A DNA stretch of 64,000 bases from Acinetobacter sp. Marseille-Q1618 (GTDB lineage: Bacteria > Pseudomonadota > Gammaproteobacteria > Pseudomonadales > Moraxellaceae), in contig NZ_CADDWJ010000002.1 in NCBI RefSeq assembly GCF_902809855.1, positions 1,178,001 to 1,242,000 of the forward strand, read 5' to 3'. Of the stretch, positions 24,507 through 32,901 are shown piece by piece. The notes beneath the pieces were generated by a model, which was not told where the DNA came from, ran no database searches, and saw only the letters and a program-made list of their open reading frames with translations. Positions within the stretch are counted from its first letter, which is position 1. Each line of letters starts with the position of its first letter. The translations under genes and the position numbers were made by a program.

Positions 24507-25370
24507 ATGAATATATCCATTAAAAGTGCCACTCAATTATTAGTAGCATCTGTTTTAAGTTTGGGTTTGGTCGCTTGTAATAAAAATACATCGACAACCG
24601 AAAATACAGCACAAGCTGAAAAAACGGAATCAAGTATTGAGCAGATTAAGAAAAATGGTGTAGTTCGTATAGGGGTATTTAGTGATAAGCCACCTTTTGG
24701 TTATTTAGACGCACAAGGTAAGAATCAGGGTTTTGATGTTGAAATCGCAAAACATGTAGCCAAAGACTTATTGGGTGATGAAAATAAAGTCGAGTTTGTT
24801 CTGACTGAAGCCGCAAATCGTGTCGAATATTTAAAAGCCAATAAAGTAGATATTATTTTTGCTAATTTTACAGTTACACCTGAACGAGCAGAAGTGGTGG
24901 ATTTTTCTAAGCCGTATTTAAAAGTTGCTTTGGGGGTTGTGTCACCTAAAAATAAGCCTATTACAGATATTAATCAATTGAAAGATCAAACATTATTGGT
25001 GAATAAAGGCACCACAGCAGATTCTTTCTTCACTAAATCTCATCCAGAAATTAAGCTGCAAAAATATGAGCAAAATACAGAAACCTTTGATGCATTGAAA
25101 GATGGACGTGGTGTGGCTTTGGCACATGATAACCTGTTAGTTCTCGCTTGGGCGAAAGAAAATCCAAACTATACCGTTGGTATTGCTAGTTTAGGACAAC
25201 ATGACTTGATTGCTCCCGCAGTAAAAAAAGGTGATAAAGAATTATTGGATTGGTTAAACCAAGATTTGGAGAAATTATCGAAAGAAGGTGTCATTCAACA
25301 AGCCTATGAAAAGACCTTAAAACCTGTGTATGGAGATACCATTAATCCAAAAGATCTGTTGGTTGAGTGA
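24507..25370 (+). CDS. CjaA-like amino-acid-binding lipoprotein, copy B
   Basis: A 287-residue lipoprotein (lipobox LGLVAC) paralogous to the preceding gene, 24 nt downstream. It has the same layout: SSIEQIKKNGVVRIGVFSDKPPFGYLDAQG, TEAANRVEYLKANKVDIIFANF, TPERAEVVDFSKPYLKVALGVV, LLVNKGTTADSFF. Differences cluster where ligand specificity is set (GRGVALAHDN against GRGDAISQDS). The two binding proteins probably share one membrane complex and widen its substrate range or affinity. An AGATGAGGA lies just before the ATG. Confidence 0.88.
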   Translation: MNISIKSATQLLVASVLSLGLVACNKNTSTTENTAQAEKTESSIEQIKKNGVVRIGVFSDKPPFGYLDAQGKNQGFDVEIAKHVAKDLLGDENKVEFVLTEAANRVEYLKANKVDIIFANFTVTPERAEVVDFSKPYLKVALGVVSPKNKPITDINQLKDQTLLVNKGTTADSFFTKSHPEIKLQKYEQNTETFDALKDGRGVALAHDNLLVLAWAKENPNYTVGIASLGQHDLIAPAVKKGDKELLDWLNQDLEKLSKEGVIQQAYEKTLKPVYGDTINPKDLLVE

Positions 25371-25470
25371 GCATGAGAACAATCACAGTTAACTTTGTTT
25401 GAATTATCAACAATCTATGTTAGGTATGTCTAATTCATAAACACTTAGTTAAAAAATAATTTTAAAAGCC

Positions 25471-25498
25471 TTTTCAATAAAGGGAAAAAGCGTATAAT
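25471..25498 (+). promoter_or_regulatory. Promoter of the third tRNA-Arg gene
   Basis: A consensus -10, TATAAT (25493-25498), with a weak -35 TTTTCA (25471-25476) 16 bp upstream, ends 18 bases before the tRNA. Copy 3 is therefore likely transcribed on its own. Confidence 0.65.
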
Positions 25499-25516
25499 GC
25501 GTCCCATCAAGACGTC

Positions 25517-25593
25517 GCGCTCATAGCTCAGCTGGATAGAGCACTTGGCTACGAACTAAGGGGTCGGGAGTTCGAATCTCTCTGAGCGCACCA
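25517..25593 (+). tRNA. tRNA-Arg(ACG), copy 3
   Basis: A 77-nt gene identical to the two copies at 21048 and 21181, but with its own upstream promoter and its own terminator. It is separated from them by the ABC-transporter operon. Confidence 0.97.
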
Positions 25594-25625
25594 ACTTGAT
25601 CATCGGCAGATGTTAAATTGACAAT

Positions 25626-25649
25626 AAACCGCTTAATTGCGGTTTTTTT
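25626..25649 (+). terminator. Terminator after tRNA-Arg copy 3
   Basis: AAACCGC (25626-25632) pairs with GCGGTTT (25639-25645) around a 6-base loop, followed by T residues. Confidence 0.85.
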
Positions 25650-25668
25650 GTGCCTGAAATAAATCGTA

Positions 25669-26226
25669 TTATTCAACTTCTTCGAGCTGAGGTGGTTCAT
25701 GCACTTTTGCATGTTCAAGCTGTGAAATATCCATTTTAATATTTTCCGCAATTACAGTACTACGCCCAAACATTCGTCCAAAAATGACACGACAAGAAAG
25801 TTCTTTAGGCAATGCTTTTAATTGTTTAAAGTCATAGATACATTCCAGTTTGGATGCGTCATTTTCAGGGCAGATGGTAAATAAAACATCATATTTAAAA
25901 TGATGATTTTCATAAATAATCGGATTATCTTCAAGTTCATTCGCAGCAATAGAGCCAGTCACTTCAAATTTGTCGTTGATTGGGCACTTGAAGTGGGCAT
26001 AATGAAAACGATATTCATCATAAATTTTATGTAATGGTTTTTGACTGAATGCGGTGGTATTAAATAATAAATAACCATGCTGATCTAATTCAGGCACATG
26101 TTGTGGTGGAACAAAAGTGTATTGCGGTTCAAGAGTAATAGGGACTTGATATTCAGGCATTTTTTCACATCCAATGAATAATAATGCGGATATGCTGACT
26201 AAATATCGACTGCGTCCCTGTAACAT
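25669..26226 (-). CDS. Lipoprotein of unknown function
   Basis: A 185-residue protein with a lipoprotein signal ending LLFIGC (Cys20). The mature part is acidic, with four further Cys (FKCP, TICP, LECIYD, LSCRV) that may form disulfides. No family was recognised. It starts 12 nt after the stop of the SRPBCC-domain gene on the same strand, so the two are almost certainly one operon and may act together at the envelope. Confidence 0.7.
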   Translation of the reverse strand: MLQGRSRYLVSISALLFIGCEKMPEYQVPITLEPQYTFVPPQHVPELDQHGYLLFNTTAFSQKPLHKIYDEYRFHYAHFKCPINDKFEVTGSIAANELEDNPIIYENHHFKYDVLFTICPENDASKLECIYDFKQLKALPKELSCRVIFGRMFGRSTVIAENIKMDISQLEHAKVHEPPQLEEVE

Positions 26227-26238
26227 GTTTATTTTGGC

Positions 26239-27543
26239 CTATGATTTGCTTTGCGCTTTTATTTTTTGGGTAAATACCGCATTTCCTCCTGTCGAAGGCA
26301 ACATATCATGATAAGGCAAGCTACGTGCCGCCCGCAGTAAAAAAGGAGCTTTTTCATCAACTTTTACCGCAGAAGTGACACGCATTAAAGTGCCTGAGTC
26401 TTGCGGATTCAATTGAACTTGTCCTTTTAAATAGCGTAAATCTCCACCATTAGCAAAGAAGTTGTTTTCATTATTTTTTGGGAAATTAAAATGCATTTTA
26501 AAGTCAAAAGGGATGCTGACAACACCAAGGCCAATACTGACTTTAATGTCTGCATCTTGACCTTGTGCGGTGAGTGCAGAAGTTGTAATTTTCTTAATTT
26601 GACGTGGGAAAACACTTTGGTATGACATCGGCTGCAACCATTTTTGTAATTGTTGTGGTGATTCCTTAAATGCTTGATAAGTTGTGGTAAAACGTAGCAT
26701 TTCCCGTCCATGTGTATAAGGTACAGTGGTTGGCATGTTTAAAATACTGACAGGTTGTCCTGTGCTTTCACTCAAATTGTCAATTTTTTGAATTTGCGCC
26801 GTAGAAAGTTTTGGCTCTGGTAACTGACCAGCAGCAAGTGCAATGGTATTTTTAAGGCCAAAACGTTGTCTAAGTGATTCTAAAACAAAAGCACCTGTAC
26901 CTGTGGGAATACCGAGTTTGGCTTCAGGAATCGCATTTAAAATCTGTTTAAATAAAAATCCCTTCGGCTGACTGGTATCGCCCCATTGGGTTAAGGTGAC
27001 TAAGGTTTTTTTATCACCCAGAGCAAACCATTCTAGTTTACCTACTGCATAAGGCAGTGGCGCATCAATCACCATAGTCGAGATACTATTGTTAGCGATT
27101 TGGTGCTGCATCACTACATCTTCATTAAAATTCAGTACAGGAATTGGTGTAGGAATCGACACACGATATTTCATTTGACTGACATTGCCTTTTTGTTCTA
27201 TCAGTTTGGCTGATTTTAAAGTAGGAAATAGTCCAACATATTGATTGTAATTACCTAAAGTCTTTGCAACTTCTTGGCTGCTGACAGGCACAATAATCGC
27301 AGCTGAAGTAAAGCGAGCGGTTGGATTTGGATTGGCTTTTAGAGTAGGTAAACTGGTTTTTGTGGCTACCTGTGGATAGATGAAAATATCATCCTGCACA
27401 TAACTGGCGAGTTGTTGTGCGTTGTTTTGAAAGGGTTTGAGACTGCTTGGAATATTGTCCGCCCATGTCACAATTTGGGCAAAACTGAATGAACTCGCAG
27501 CTAAGCAAACGAATGTGCAGAGGGTTTGATGAATCGCTCTCAT
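26239..27543 (-). CDS. Secreted SRPBCC/START-like domain protein
   Basis: A 434-residue exported protein. The ATG at 27543 is chosen because AAGGA lies 7 nt upstream and a good signal peptide follows (cleavage after SFSFA). Residues about 80-220 look like a START/polyketide-cyclase (SRPBCC) fold: TSAAIIVPVSSQEVAKTLGNYNQYVGLFPTLKSAKLIEQ and VLNFNEDVVMQHQIANN. A second similar beta-rich module may occupy the C-terminal half. Such domains bind hydrophobic ligands. A role in lipid handling in the periplasm is possible but not shown. It is followed directly by a lipoprotein gene. Confidence 0.72.
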   Translation of the reverse strand: MRAIHQTLCTFVCLAASSFSFAQIVTWADNIPSSLKPFQNNAQQLASYVQDDIFIYPQVATKTSLPTLKANPNPTARFTSAAIIVPVSSQEVAKTLGNYNQYVGLFPTLKSAKLIEQKGNVSQMKYRVSIPTPIPVLNFNEDVVMQHQIANNSISTMVIDAPLPYAVGKLEWFALGDKKTLVTLTQWGDTSQPKGFLFKQILNAIPEAKLGIPTGTGAFVLESLRQRFGLKNTIALAAGQLPEPKLSTAQIQKIDNLSESTGQPVSILNMPTTVPYTHGREMLRFTTTYQAFKESPQQLQKWLQPMSYQSVFPRQIKKITTSALTAQGQDADIKVSIGLGVVSIPFDFKMHFNFPKNNENNFFANGGDLRYLKGQVQLNPQDSGTLMRVTSAVKVDEKAPFLLRAARSLPYHDMLPSTGGNAVFTQKIKAQSKS

Positions 27544-27714
27544 CCTTGTGTCCTTATTTTTGTATTCCATTTTACAGCTATGTTTTACATGAAAATGCTC
27601 AGTTTTGAATTGACCTAAATTTTAAAATTAAGCAAGCAAATTATCATCAAAACTCGGCTGAATGCGCTTTCTAGTGTAATATCTTGGTATCGTTTAATTT
27701 TATATTGAAGCACT

Positions 27715-28215
27715 ATGTCAGACATTCAGCCTGCATTATCTGCACGTTATTATCTTAATTTAGAAGAATCACAAGATGGTTTTAAGCTTGCAGCTTTAGG
27801 TAAAAAACAAATTTCACGCTTTTTAACGCCGATCGTAAGTGTTGCGATCATGGCATATGGCTTTTATTTGGGCATGGAAACAGTTGGACGTTATTATGTC
27901 TTTTTGGGTTTATTCTTTTTGCTTTTGCAAGGTCTGACACGTTATTGGTTTTTACCCATGATGTTTAAGCGACAGTTTATTAAATATCAATTTGGTAAAA
28001 GTGAGCAAGGAATTGAATTATTTCAAGATCATGCCGAAATTTTTTCTAGTGGTCGCCCAAAGAAATCATTTCCATATAGTGATGTGCAGTATTTTCAAGA
28101 AGGCAAACTCACCTATATGATCGAGTTAAAAAATCGTACTGTGATCATCGTGCCAAAACGTGCATTTGCTGATCCAGCGGATCAAACAATATTTAAAAAT
28201 ACCTTTAAAAAATAA
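27715..28215 (+). CDS. YcxB-like membrane protein
   Basis: A 166-residue protein with two membrane helices at about residues 36-55 and 60-80, followed by a C-terminal soluble domain with the YcxB-like pattern (YSDVQYFQEGKLTYMIELKNRTVIIVPKRAF). YcxB-like proteins have no assigned biochemical role. It precedes the FAH-family gene by 33 nt, so the two could be cotranscribed. Confidence 0.75.
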   Translation: MSDIQPALSARYYLNLEESQDGFKLAALGKKQISRFLTPIVSVAIMAYGFYLGMETVGRYYVFLGLFFLLLQGLTRYWFLPMMFKRQFIKYQFGKSEQGIELFQDHAEIFSSGRPKKSFPYSDVQYFQEGKLTYMIELKNRTVIIVPKRAFADPADQTIFKNTFKK

Positions 28216-28248
28216 ACTGTTTGCAGCAAAAACGAGAAAGGGAAATTT

Positions 28249-28887
28249 ATGAGTATTCGTCCATCAAAAATTATCTGTGTCGGTCGTAGTTATGCAGATC
28301 ACGCCAAAGAATTAGGCAATGCGATTCCAGATCGTCCAGTATTATTTATCAAACCACCCAGTAGTTTAATTTCATTACACGATGGAATTTCATGGAATAC
28401 AGCTCTAGGCAGTTTACATCATGAATGTGAGCTGACTTTGCGTATAGATCATACTTTAAAAAATGAAAATGATCCTGAAAAAGCGGTTGCTGCGATTGGG
28501 GCAGTGACGTTGGGTTTAGACTTAACACTACGTGATTTACAAGATGATTTAAAGAAAAAAGGTCAACCTTGGGAACGTGCTAAAGCGTTTGATGGCGCAT
28601 GTGTTTTGGCAGATTGGGTGGATACCAGCGAAGTCAAAGCATGGAATGCCGTGACATTTGACTTTAAAGTAAATGGTGAGCTGCGCCAAAAAGGTGATAC
28701 GTCCTTATTGTTATTTAGCATTGCAGATTTACTGTGTGATATGAGCCAAGTCTTTACTTTGGAGGCGGGAGATGTGGTCATGACAGGTACGCCTGCGGGA
28801 GTAGCTGCATTGGTTTCAGGTGATCAATTGACCATGACTTTAAATGGTCAAAAACAAGATTTTGTTTGGCAAACTTTTGTAAAATAA
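28249..28887 (+). CDS. Fumarylacetoacetate hydrolase-family protein
   Basis: A 212-residue FAH-fold enzyme. It begins PSKIICVGRSYADHAKELGN; the metal-ligand motif appears as HHECELTLRID (about 64-74); the hallmark LDLTLRDLQDDLKKKGQPWERAKAFDGAC follows, and it ends in GDVVMTGTPAGVAALVSGD. Members cleave or decarboxylate acylpyruvates and oxaloacetate (FAHD1/YcgM type); the compact size fits that group. Exact substrate is not shown. A strong terminator follows. Confidence 0.9.
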   Translation: MSIRPSKIICVGRSYADHAKELGNAIPDRPVLFIKPPSSLISLHDGISWNTALGSLHHECELTLRIDHTLKNENDPEKAVAAIGAVTLGLDLTLRDLQDDLKKKGQPWERAKAFDGACVLADWVDTSEVKAWNAVTFDFKVNGELRQKGDTSLLLFSIADLLCDMSQVFTLEAGDVVMTGTPAGVAALVSGDQLTMTLNGQKQDFVWQTFVK

Positions 28888-28918
28888 AATCCAAGTTAAA
28901 CGAAGTAAATTCGTCTAA

Positions 28919-28957
28919 AAATGGACACTCTGTAGCGGCAGAGTGTCCATTTTTTAT
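28919..28957 (+). terminator. Terminator after the FAH-family gene
   Basis: A 12-bp perfect stem, ATGGACACTCTG (28921-28932) with CAGAGTGTCCAT (28939-28950), 6-base loop, then TTTTTTA. Flanking A and T tracts lengthen it. Confidence 0.92.
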
Positions 28958-29319
28958 TTTTTGTTAAAATTAAATTCATGAATAATTTCAATAAATAACA
29001 ATAATTGTAACATTTTATTATTCTTAATTTTGATGATCTACTTAGAAATTAATCACTTTTTATGATATTGTGTTGAAACTTTGTGTGAGTTTTACAGTAT
29101 TTTTAGGGGTTGCCGATACGATAAAAGCGTATTTATTTTGACCTCTAAGTGCTCACACTTCTACGCATAAGCATTCTAATTTGAGCGATGGTTACATCTA
29201 GAATTAAGGTTCTATTTTCTTTTTTTAAATCTAAAGATCATTTTTATGGGATTTTATTTCTAGATGATTCATTTGTATTAGGTGCTTTTTCAAAGAACTC
29301 AAAACTAATGGAGATAGCA
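28958..29319. other. Intergenic region upstream of the FMO gene
   Basis: About 360 bases without a credible gene. An open frame runs in from 29188, but it lacks the FMO family N-terminus and a ribosome site, so I treat it as leader sequence. A TATGAT at about 29060 could be a -10 element. No strong repeat was seen. Confidence 0.5.
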
Positions 29320-30681
29320 ATGACGAGAATTGCAATTATTGGAGCTGGACCAAGTGGTATGGCTCAACTGAGAGCATTTCAATCGGCAAAGGCCAAAGGT
29401 CTACAAGTTCCAGAAATTGTATGTTTCGAAAAACAAAACGATTGGGGCGGACTATGGAACTACACTTGGCGTACAGGTGTAGATCAGCATGGTGAAGCGG
29501 TACATGGGAGTATGTATCGTTATTTATGGTCGAATGGACCAAAAGAAGCACTAGAGTTCGCCGATTATACTTTTGATGAACATTTTAAAAAGCCGATAGC
29601 ATCATATCCACCACGTGCAGTGCTTTGGGATTACATCAAAGGACGTGTTGAAAAGGCAGGTGTGAAAGATCTAGTTCGTTTTAATACTGCGGTACGTCAT
29701 GTTGAATATGATCAAGTGAATGAAAAATTTATCGTTCAAGTATGTGACCATACCCAAGATCGAGTGTATTCAGAACAGTTTGACTATGTGGTGGTTGCTT
29801 CAGGACATTTCTCTACACCGAAAGTCCCTGAATATGAAGGTTTTGATCAGTTCAATGGTCGCATTCTACATGCACATGATTTTCGTGATGCTGTTGAATT
29901 TAAAGGTAAAACAGTGCTGCTTGTCGGAAGTAGTTATTCTGCCGAAGACGTCGGTTCACAATGTTATAAATATGGCGCCAAGCAAATTTATAGTTGTTAT
30001 CGTAGTCAACCGATGGGCTATAAATGGCCAAAAAATTGGTCTGAAAAGCAGCATTTGCTAAAAGTAGATGAAAATACCGCTTATTTTGGTGATGGAAGTT
30101 CTGCCAAAATTGATGCGATTATCCTATGTACGGGTTATTTGCACCATTTCCCTTATATGGCGGAAGATTTACGACTCAAAACGCATAATTGCTTGTATCC
30201 GCAATCTTTATATCAAGGCGTGGTTTGGGAAAATAATCCAAAACTGTTCTATTTGGGTATGCAAGACCAGTGGTACACCTTCAATATGTTCGATGCACAA
30301 GCTTGGTATGTGCGTGACATTATCATGGGGAAAATTGAATTACCTGCATTGGCGGACATGCAAGCACATTCTCAAATGTGGATCACACGTGAAAGTAAGT
30401 TAAAAACGCCTGAGCAAATGGTGAAATTCCAAGGTGAATATATCAAGCAATTGATTGCAGCTACTGATTATCCAAGTTTTGATATTGATGCGGTAAATGA
30501 TATTTTTATGCAGTGGAAAAAGCATAAAAAAGAAAGCATCATGAGCTTTAGGGATAAAACCTATCGTTCTGTCATGACGGGTAAAATGTCGAAACCACAT
30601 CATACGCCGTGGTTATATGCTTTAGATGACTCTTTAGAGGCATATCTTGAAAGTGAAAATCGAGAGCAGCAAGCGATGTAA
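29320..30681 (+). CDS. Flavin-containing monooxygenase, trimethylamine monooxygenase-like
   Basis: A 453-residue class B flavin monooxygenase strongly resembling bacterial trimethylamine monooxygenase (Tmm), which makes TMA N-oxide and can also oxidise dimethyl sulfide or indole. It has the FAD motif GAGPSG, ADWGG-like [38 protein letters not shown], the FMO fingerprint [11 protein letters not shown] with intact His, and the NADPH motif GSSYSAED. The end ([30 protein letters not shown]) is also Tmm-like. The ATG at 29320 is preferred: GGAG lies 8 nt upstream and [13 protein letters not shown] is the family start. No Tmd or TMA-transport genes are adjacent, so the natural substrate is open. 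Confidence 0.88.
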   Translation: MTRIAIIGAGPSGMAQLRAFQSAKAKGLQVPEIVCFEKQNDWGGLWNYTWRTGVDQHGEAVHGSMYRYLWSNGPKEALEFADYTFDEHFKKPIASYPPRAVLWDYIKGRVEKAGVKDLVRFNTAVRHVEYDQVNEKFIVQVCDHTQDRVYSEQFDYVVVASGHFSTPKVPEYEGFDQFNGRILHAHDFRDAVEFKGKTVLLVGSSYSAEDVGSQCYKYGAKQIYSCYRSQPMGYKWPKNWSEKQHLLKVDENTAYFGDGSSAKIDAIILCTGYLHHFPYMAEDLRLKTHNCLYPQSLYQGVVWENNPKLFYLGMQDQWYTFNMFDAQAWYVRDIIMGKIELPALADMQAHSQMWITRESKLKTPEQMVKFQGEYIKQLIAATDYPSFDIDAVNDIFMQWKKHKKESIMSFRDKTYRSVMTGKMSKPHHTPWLYALDDSLEAYLESENREQQAM

Positions 30682-30753
30682 GTTTTTAGTCAATCATGTA
30701 AAAGTGCGATTTATAATGATAAGTCGTTAAATAAAATATTGATCAATATTTTA

Positions 30754-30783
30754 AGAAAGAGCTGTCAAATAACAGCTCTTTTT
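30754..30783. terminator. Terminator between convergent FMO and AraC genes
   Basis: AAAGAGCTGT (30756-30765) pairs with ACAGCTCTTT (30772-30781) around a 6-base loop with A/T tracts on both sides, so it can work in both directions. Confidence 0.8.
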
Positions 30784-30797
30784 ACATTAAAAATAAT

Positions 30798-31595
30798 TTA
30801 AAAGTTCAATGACTTGCGAAACTGGTCGGGCGTGATCTCCATCCAGCGTTTAAACATGGCAATAAAAGCAGACGCATTGGCATAGCCCAAATCAAGGGCA
30901 ATATTTTCCACCGTTTTGCCTTCGTTCAACATACTCATCGCTTTCATCACTTTTAAGCGTTGTCGCCATTCATTTAACGACATCCCCAGCTGTTTTTGAG
31001 CTAAACGAGCCAAAGTCCGCTCAGTGGTATTGATCTGTTTGGCTAGTTCAGACAAAGCACTTTGATCGGCAGGATTTTCATGTAAATAATTTAAAATCTG
31101 TTTCAAGTGTGGATGATCGGTATGTGGTAAATAACTGGCAACGTATTGGGCATACTGTAATTGATCAAGCAATACTTGTAATAGGCGCAAATGTTCGGCT
31201 GCATTGTTTATAGGATGTTGTTTTAAATGTAATAAAATCGCACTCACCAAAGGTGATGTCAGTAAAATCCCTGCTTGTTGGGGCAGTTGCTGACACAAGG
31301 ACTCATGAATATACAAAGTTGCATGAGAAACTGAGGTTCGATTCAGCCCACTATGTTGTAAATTTGGTGGTAACCACAGACCATAAGGTGGCGGGGTAAG
31401 ATAATTAATCTGGTCAATATTCACCTCCATCACACCGTTAAAAGCATAGACAAACTCTCCCCAAGCATGCCGATGCATAGGATAAACCGACAAAGCAGGA
31501 TCATCCCGAAAATCAATCCAAAGCGGTGCTTGGATGTCATCATTGGTCAGTAATCGGGTGTAATCTTCAAGACGTTGGGCTTTTTTATTGAGCAT
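30798..31595 (-). CDS. AraC-family transcriptional regulator
   Basis: A 265-residue regulator with an N-terminal cupin-like sensor (PMHRHAWGEFVYAFNGVMEVNID) and a C-terminal double helix-turn-helix domain. The DNA-binding domain shows LAKQINTTERTLARLAQKQLGMSLNEWRQRLKVMKAMSML and IALDLGYANASAFIAMFKRWMEITPDQFRKS. It is divergent from the EamA transporter gene across 103 bases, a typical regulator/target pair; in E. coli the analogous AraC/drug-exporter pair is nimR-nimT. Control of the neighbour is inference. Confidence 0.9.
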   Translation of the reverse strand: MLNKKAQRLEDYTRLLTNDDIQAPLWIDFRDDPALSVYPMHRHAWGEFVYAFNGVMEVNIDQINYLTPPPYGLWLPPNLQHSGLNRTSVSHATLYIHESLCQQLPQQAGILLTSPLVSAILLHLKQHPINNAAEHLRLLQVLLDQLQYAQYVASYLPHTDHPHLKQILNYLHENPADQSALSELAKQINTTERTLARLAQKQLGMSLNEWRQRLKVMKAMSMLNEGKTVENIALDLGYANASAFIAMFKRWMEITPDQFRKSLNF

Positions 31596-31698
31596 TTTAA
31601 AATTGCCTGAAATACAGGATAAATTGTCTGTTTTAAAGTATATCCTATAAAAAAGACAAGATTATAGTCATGTCATTCTTCTCGTCAGGATCAATCTT

Positions 31699-32622
31699 GT
31701 GGAAATGCGTAAAGCAGTTGATGCTAAAGCATCAGGACTCATGCTGGTGTTATGTATGATTTGGGGCTTGCAACAAGTGGTATTGAAGATTGCTGCCGTA
31801 GACATTGCCCCGATTATGCAAATTGCTATTCGATGTGGACTTTCTGCATTGATGGTGTATCCATTGATCAAGCTTCCACAAGGTGTTGGTTTATTTTCTA
31901 AAAAATATTTATTGGCAGGGATGGGCTTAGCCTTTTTATTTTCAGCAGAATTTTTTCTTGTGGCAGAAGCATTACGTTTTACTTCGGCTTCACATACAGT
32001 GGTTTTGCTATATACCGCTCCGATTTTTGTGGCTTTGGGGCTAAATTGGAAATTTGCTTCAGAGCGTCTTTCTGCTTTGCAATGGAGTGGTATTTTTATT
32101 GCATTTGTTGGGATTGTGGTGACCTTTATCGGCAAAGACACACAAACTGGGCAATTTTCTAAAGTATTATTGGGTGATGCAATGGCATTACTCGCAGGTG
32201 TGATGTGGGCACTGACCACGATTTGTTTGCGTTTGAGTAAACTTTCAGAGGTGCATCCAACTCAAACTTTATTTTATCAGCTCATGGGTGGTTTTATTTT
32301 ATTAATGCCTTTGGCTTTTGCTTTAGGGCAAACGGAGATTCGTTGGACGCTACTGACGCTGTCGAGTTTGGCATTTCATACTTTGATTATGTCTTTTGCT
32401 AGTTTGATGATTTGGTTTTGGTTGTTGAAAAATTATTTAGCCAATCATTTAGGGGTATTTTCATTTTTAACACCGTTATTCGGAATCGCTTTTGGTGTTA
32501 TTTTTTTAGATGAAAAGATTGAGTTTAATTTTATTTTAGGAACAACTTTGGTGATGTTGGGGATTTTAGTGGTTAGTTTACAAGGTTGGATAACCCCTAA
32601 AATAAAAGCTTTGAAAAACTAA
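31699..32622 (+). CDS. DMT-superfamily (EamA) transporter
   Basis: A 307-residue inner-membrane protein with ten predicted helices and two EamA repeats: LMLVLCMIWGLQQVVLKIAA at the start and GDAMALLAGVMWALTTICLRLS at the middle. The family exports amino acids, metabolites or drugs. A GTG start at 31699 is preferred, with AGGA 8 nt upstream; an ATG at 31705 is the alternative. A likely promoter, TTGTCT (31625-31630) and TATAAA (31647-31652), lies in the gap shared with the divergent AraC gene, which probably regulates it. Confidence 0.88.
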   Translation: MEMRKAVDAKASGLMLVLCMIWGLQQVVLKIAAVDIAPIMQIAIRCGLSALMVYPLIKLPQGVGLFSKKYLLAGMGLAFLFSAEFFLVAEALRFTSASHTVVLLYTAPIFVALGLNWKFASERLSALQWSGIFIAFVGIVVTFIGKDTQTGQFSKVLLGDAMALLAGVMWALTTICLRLSKLSEVHPTQTLFYQLMGGFILLMPLAFALGQTEIRWTLLTLSSLAFHTLIMSFASLMIWFWLLKNYLANHLGVFSFLTPLFGIAFGVIFLDEKIEFNFILGTTLVMLGILVVSLQGWITPKIKALKN

Positions 32623-32725
32623 AAAGCTATAATGAGTGATTTGATATTCAATAAAAAGAAGTGAAAAATCTTTTTCGAGTTAGGATTGCCTCATACTTTA
32701 TGAACAAGGTTAATGTAGTTTGTGT

Positions 32726-32826
32726 AGGCGATGCCTCACTTTTCAAGGATGAAAAGTGACAAAAATCCTTTGTTGGGTGAGAGGTTCATCCCTGAAACCT
32801 CCACCCAATAGCGACATCCATGTCGC
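32726..32826. repeat. Cluster of three hairpins, possible dispersed palindromic repeat
   Basis: Three consecutive inverted repeats fill this gap. TCACTTTTC-N6-GAAAAGTGA is at 32736-32759. A 13-bp stem with one bulge runs 32773-32808 (TTGGGTG, GAGGTT / AACCTC, CACCCAA). GCGACAT-CC-ATGTCGC is at 32811-32826. A smaller AGGC-GAT-GCCT precedes them. No reading frame spans the block. The look is that of a REP/BIME-like dispersed unit; I believe similar blocks occur elsewhere in Acinetobacter genomes, but cannot check. It could also help end the transcript of the EamA gene. Confidence 0.6.
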
Positions 32827-32901
32827 CTCACGATAGTAGAATTTAGGCATAATCAATTAAAAATAATTTTGCATTTTTATAAATAACAGATGCAGAAGTT
32901 A

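Noticed and set aside
25521-25751. Minus-strand frame of 76 codons across tRNA-Arg copy 3
   Set aside because: It is the antisense of a tRNA gene and contains the well-known false motif REIRTPDPLVRSQVLYPAEL produced by antisense tRNA; not a real gene.
29188-29319. Forty-four-codon N-terminal extension of the FMO
   Set aside because: No ribosome site, no family match, and an ideal start with GGAG exists at 29320.
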